This document shows, in pieces, positions 60,230 through 64,000 of a stretch of DNA of 64,000 bases. This stretch comes from Rostrohypoxylon terebratum. Lineage: Eukaryota > Ascomycota > Sordariomycetes > Xylariales > Hypoxylaceae. The position numbers and the translations under genes were made by a program. Location: the NCBI GenBank assembly GCA_022497145.1, contig MU385855.1, positions 1,392,632-1,456,631 on the forward strand. Reading direction: 5' to 3'. The notes beneath the pieces were generated by a model. It was not told the origin of the DNA. It was given only the letters and a program-made list of their open reading frames with translations, and ran no database searches. Every line of letters begins with the position of its first letter. The stretch's first letter is position 1.

Positions 60230-62250
60230 CTATTTCTTTCCCTTCTTCTTCTTCTTACCTCCTTGCATGCCTGGGGCCTTTTCTACCTTGACGGCACCTG
60301 CACCGCCCACGAGCTCTAAGGTTTCTTCTTCCCTGACAACACCACCCTGTGTGATTTCTTGGGCTCGCTTCTTTCCCTTCTTACCCTTTGGCCTATATGT
60401 GCTACGATCGCGAAGGGGAAGCCATCGTTCCGGATCGGGTTGCTTACCCTCTTCATAGTCCTTGGGCAGACGAGTCCTCCGGCGGCGCTTTGTGATCTTT
60501 TCGGGCTCGTGCTCCGCCATCCTCTTCTTACTCTCAAGCGAGGAAATTGGGACTGAAGCGACTCCAGCATGAATAAGCTCTTGAACATTAACCCCAGCGG
60601 CAAGCTTTTCCACGGCTGTGATGCTTTGCAGGTATGGTTCGATCTTGGCGTAATCATCGTTCGCAAACGATGCCACAAGTCCTGCAACCGCTACTGGATC
60701 TTTTTCGGACCTAGCCACCAAAGCTTCAAATGTTTCTCCGGCGGCTGTGATATCCTCGTCGTTAGAAGACCTGAGAAGCTCTGCACCAGCTTCGCGCAGG
60801 AGCGAGGCAGCAGAGTCTTTCGACTTGGAGCGCCAGTATGTGGATGCCTTTGCTAATTCGGCACGAGCAGAATTATGCCGCCCCTGCAGTCGATACAGCG
60901 CCACGGCTACGGCGACAAGCCCGGGTGCGAAGCGAACGTCTCCATAATCGGGGGTCGATGCCGCTTCGAGGCGTTTCAGAAAAGCGTCTAGGAGGCTCAG
61001 CGCCGGTCCAGGATTATTCAACTGTACGTGGAGCTGGATAATTGTTAGTAGCAGCCCGATATCTGTCGGGCGTTTTTCGAGAAGTGGCAAGATCTCCTTC
61101 AGGGCCTCCCTACCAGTCCGCATGTGGGCATGAGCTGCAGCGCCGATGACGCCAAGGCCAGCAATTTTCAAAGATGCTATAGGCGAGGGACTCTCCATAA
61201 CTAACTTCGAGGTAGAAAACTCAATGCCATCGAATTTTTGCGTGTGCAAATCTAGAGCATATTCATTACGTCTCAGAACAGATGCTTGGTACTCAAAAAG
61301 CTTGTCGCTACCAGATAACTTGGTCGTCGACTGTAGGAATCGCTGTGAAAGGAAAGGATTCCTTCCCGCAACACCAAGCGCGATCTGGTTGTTTTGAGCA
61401 ACAGCTCTTGTTGGAGCCTCTGTGATCCTATATGGCGTTAGCATATAGCCTCTAAGAAAGAACGGCCTTTTCCTCACTCAGGTGGCACTATGGTGTTATG
61501 TAAGGCCGCTGCCTCTACCTTCTTGCCTAATCTACTAAGCACGTAGGCATGTTGAACGAGAATTGGCAAAAGCTCGGCTTTTTTCTCGTCGGCCGACAAG
61601 TCCTCACTAGCTTCACAGAGATCTTGCGCACGTTTCAGGAAGACGGAAGCGCGAGTCAAATCGCTTCTTGCTATGCAAGTACAGGCAGCATTGTAAGCAG
61701 TCTCGAAAGCTTCGAGGTGGTCACGCGACGATTGTATTTCCTGCTCTCCCAATAGGTGTCCGAGGCCATTCCACTCCAGCTGGGCACTTGTAGCTAATAA
61801 GTTAATTTTCAGATCATTCTCCTCGCCAAGTAGGCCACCTGTCGCTTGGGAGAGATGGCGATAGGCGTTGGTAGCATCTGAAAACTTCTCAGCACGGTAG
61901 GCGATCTGAGCAGCGAGGTGGCAAAAGGCGCGAGATGATTTGGAAGAGGCCGAAGCTGTTTCAAGAGTTTTTTGGGCATCTTCGAGTTGACCAGACTTGT
62001 AAAGCGCATACGATTTCTCGAAGAGGCATTCCTTCTCTAGATCGTTTCCGCCTTCAGCTATAGCTCGGAGGGAATCGTCGAAGCGGTCTAGTTTCAAAAG
62101 GGCAACGACGCGGGTTCGCTGCGCATTTATATCTCGCTTTGAGGCCTTGATAGCCGCGTTGGCGGCTTTCAGTACCTCATCGTGGTCTTGGATAGATGAA
62201 GCGCGCAGTAGTGAGGTAAGAGCGGCAGCGGGATTTGCCATGTTTGCCAT
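60230..62250 (-). CDS. SRP72: Signal recognition particle subunit SRP72
   Basis: This is the TPR-rich subunit of the signal recognition particle, which with SRP68 binds 7S RNA for co-translational targeting to the ER. Exons on the minus strand, 62250-61478 and 61427-60230, join in phase 2 across a 50-nt intron; 656 aa. TPR-like helical repeats fill residues about 10-480, including ALYKSGQLEDAQKTL and the SRP72 hallmark NNQIALGVAGRNPFLSQR after the junction. The RNA-binding SRP72 region near 530-600 has KKRMAEHEPEKITKRRRRTRLPKDY and PDPERWLPLRDRSTYRPKGK, each given here in part, followed by a lysine-rich tail. Two ATGs three codons apart are possible starts; the first is used. Confidence 0.94.
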
Positions 62251-63739
62251 GTTTGGCCACCGAGGGAGATGTTCGAGAGCTTAGATAAAACAATGGTGAT
62301 CGGAGATGTAGAGCTCGACCTTCCCGACCTCCCCGGCTCGAGATGAGAAGGGACCCGATCGAAATCTTGTACTCTTTGGTTAAGTAGTTTTGTTTTTGGT
62401 GGTTGATGAGTGTTGATCTAGGTCTGGTGGTGGTGGTGGTGTTGGGGTTCAACCTCGAAGCTAGTGGTCCTACTTAGTAGGCTGCTAGGTAATATGGTAC
62501 TACTGCATACATAATACTAGGTATGTGTCCATGTGTATATCCATATTACCTAATACCTAGTATTACTTCGTACCTACCTGAGAAAACCATATAGGTAGCA
62601 CGCCCACAATTCTAAAACTTTAATATTAGAGGTAGCACTGGACGCATTCAAAATTTCGGATGTGCAGACTCAAAAAGAAATTTTGTGGGATGGGAACCAT
62701 GAAGTTTCTTATCTTATCAACTGTACATACCTATTGTAATAATACATAGGACGGTGGACCTAGGTCCTAGGTACCTATTGGACGGTCTACGACTCTACGT
62801 GCTTACTAGGTATTGTACAATGTACATACCTAGAATCCTAGGACCTAGATACCTAGTGGCCTTGGTAGCTGAGCCACCTGGCAATCAGCCGGTAGAACAC
62901 GTCCATACTACTACGTATGTAGATGTCTGGACCGTCTGGACCTGCCAGTCAGCCATCCTGGTACTAGGTAGGTACACACATGTAAGATTATTCGTAACGT
63001 AACCAACCGAATATCTCAACACGTGTAGGTGATGTAGCAGGCTTATATAACAGACTTTTCTTGTAGTAGGCGTGTTATCACAAGATTCCTAGGTACATAA
63101 GATGGTGGCCATGTATGAGAATGGTGAGCTATCCGTTCTGTCGTGACGTTATTAAGTCATCGAGATCTTATAGCCTTCGGCAACGCGATCCGAGCCAGCA
63201 GGATGATAGGCTGATAAGGGATCGGAAGGTGAAATGTGATTTGGTTCAGAGTGCAGCTAAGCGGGCTGGCGGGCTGGCGGGTCGCTTACCTATTGAAAGT
63301 ACTAAATAAGTTTGCCGCCTGAGCCAGGCCCCAGGCAAGGCGCAGGACGAGGCGCTTACATATATAGAAATTGGATACGCCAGTATGCCTACTACCTACG
63401 GTCCTACCTATGTAGTAGTAAGTATCCAAGATCCAGAGGATACCTACAAACTGTACATACCTGGGTAATGTATACCTAGTGTACGTCCTTTAGTAAGTGG
63501 TAATGGATCGTAGGTAGGTATCCTTACTGAACTACATACAACTAGGACCCTAGGACCTAGGTACCTACTGCTATGTAGAACGAAACACTGAATCTCCTCG
63601 GCGTGGGGGTAGCTGAGGTTGATAACATTAAACCGCCACGACCAGAGTACGTACTTATAATATATATAGTACCTGCCGGGTGGAATGACCTACCTAGTAC
63701 TACTTAGGTCTTAGGTACTTAGTACCGTTACCCTTAAGT
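62251..63739. promoter_or_regulatory. SRP72 upstream region with dense repeats
   Basis: The SRP72 promoter side has a GGT/GGTGGT run (about 62424-62440) and then the densest stretch of CCTAGGTACC/GTAGGTA units, at about 62460-62600, 62750-62990 and 63390-63725. Open frames at 62754-63002 and 63115-63309 show no domains. Near 63256-63285 there is a short GGCGGGCT tandem. Confidence 0.55.
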
Positions 63740-63900
63740 CATTTATAATTTAATCTTTTATTTAATGTCGGATATAAGTTTTTAAGTTAATAATATTATA
63801 TTATAATATTATAATATAAACGATATATTTATATTAAATAATATAATATAAATTATATATAAATATATAATATATGTATAAATAAATATTAAATTCTAAA
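63740..63900. repeat. Extreme AT-rich block at the window edge
   Basis: This segment is almost purely A/T, with ATATTATA and TATATAA runs and many palindromes. It resembles a mutated transposon remnant or an AT-rich isochore border. No coding potential is visible. Confidence 0.6.
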
Positions 63901-64000
63901 GTTATAAATGTGACGAACCTATACTTAGGCTTAGTAAGTATAGCTTCATAAGGGGGTCTTGATTTTAAGGTAACAGTAATCGTAGAGGTCAAGTGTAATC

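Noticed and set aside
1..64000. CRISPR arrays, phage genes or bacterial operons.
   Set aside because: No spaced direct repeats of CRISPR type, and all genes are spliced eukaryotic genes.

Overview
The window is a stretch of nuclear chromosome from a filamentous ascomycete (Pezizomycotina; the protein set suits a sordariomycete, but genus cannot be read from the sequence). Evidence: short GT-AG introns (about 48-200 nt), often with CTAAC-like branch sites; single-copy fungal housekeeping genes (SMC1, CDH1, TFIIE-alpha, gamma-adaptin, Sec39, SRP72, Nat3, a complex I CHCH subunit, Gpc1, Ecm14); and fungus-specific families such as the RGS-LOV photoreceptor, a GtaA-type glutaminase and a DUF7918-like protein. 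I rebuilt 22 protein genes. Each spliced model was checked for reading phase across every junction, and all sum to whole codons.

Layout from left to right: the 3' exon of a monoacylglycerol lipase-like gene (+); POL4 (-); TFA1 (+); SMC1 (-); GPC1 (+); CDH1 (-); an RGS-LOV-PAS photoreceptor gene (+); an unknown acidic/helical protein (-); NAT3 (+); an SDR oxidoreductase (-); a secreted glutaminase-like protein (+); a 0.7 kb non-autonomous inverted-repeat transposon, an 8-bp tandem repeat and a 98-N assembly gap; a Tra2-like SR/RRM protein (+); an unknown 494-aa protein (+); SEC39 (-); an NDUFS5-like complex I subunit (+); a DUF7918-like protein (+); an OXNAD-type NAD(P)H oxidoreductase (+); the AP-1 gamma subunit (-); a MAPEG protein (+); the pseudo-carboxypeptidase ECM14 (-); a Sec7-PH Arf exchange factor (+); and SRP72 (-). 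The right edge runs into an AT-rich block.

The strand switches at 17 of 21 neighbouring pairs and alternates without exception over the first eleven genes, so divergent and convergent pairs alternate. Intergenic DNA carries a dispersed short family built on GTAGGTACC/CCTAGGTA. It is dense between divergent genes (shared promoter regions) and nearly absent from exons and from most convergent gaps. There is no biosynthetic cluster, CRISPR array or complete autonomous transposon. Functional themes are chromosome biology (SMC1, POL4, CDH1), secretory traffic (AP-1 gamma, Sec39, Sec7 GEF, SRP72) and lipid or redox metabolism.

The most distinctive item is the RGS-LOV photoreceptor at 19738-22186. 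It keeps all recognisable flavin-photochemistry residues, has a 20-nt micro-exon inside the LOV core, and has a possible stop-introducing cassette exon before the RGS domain.
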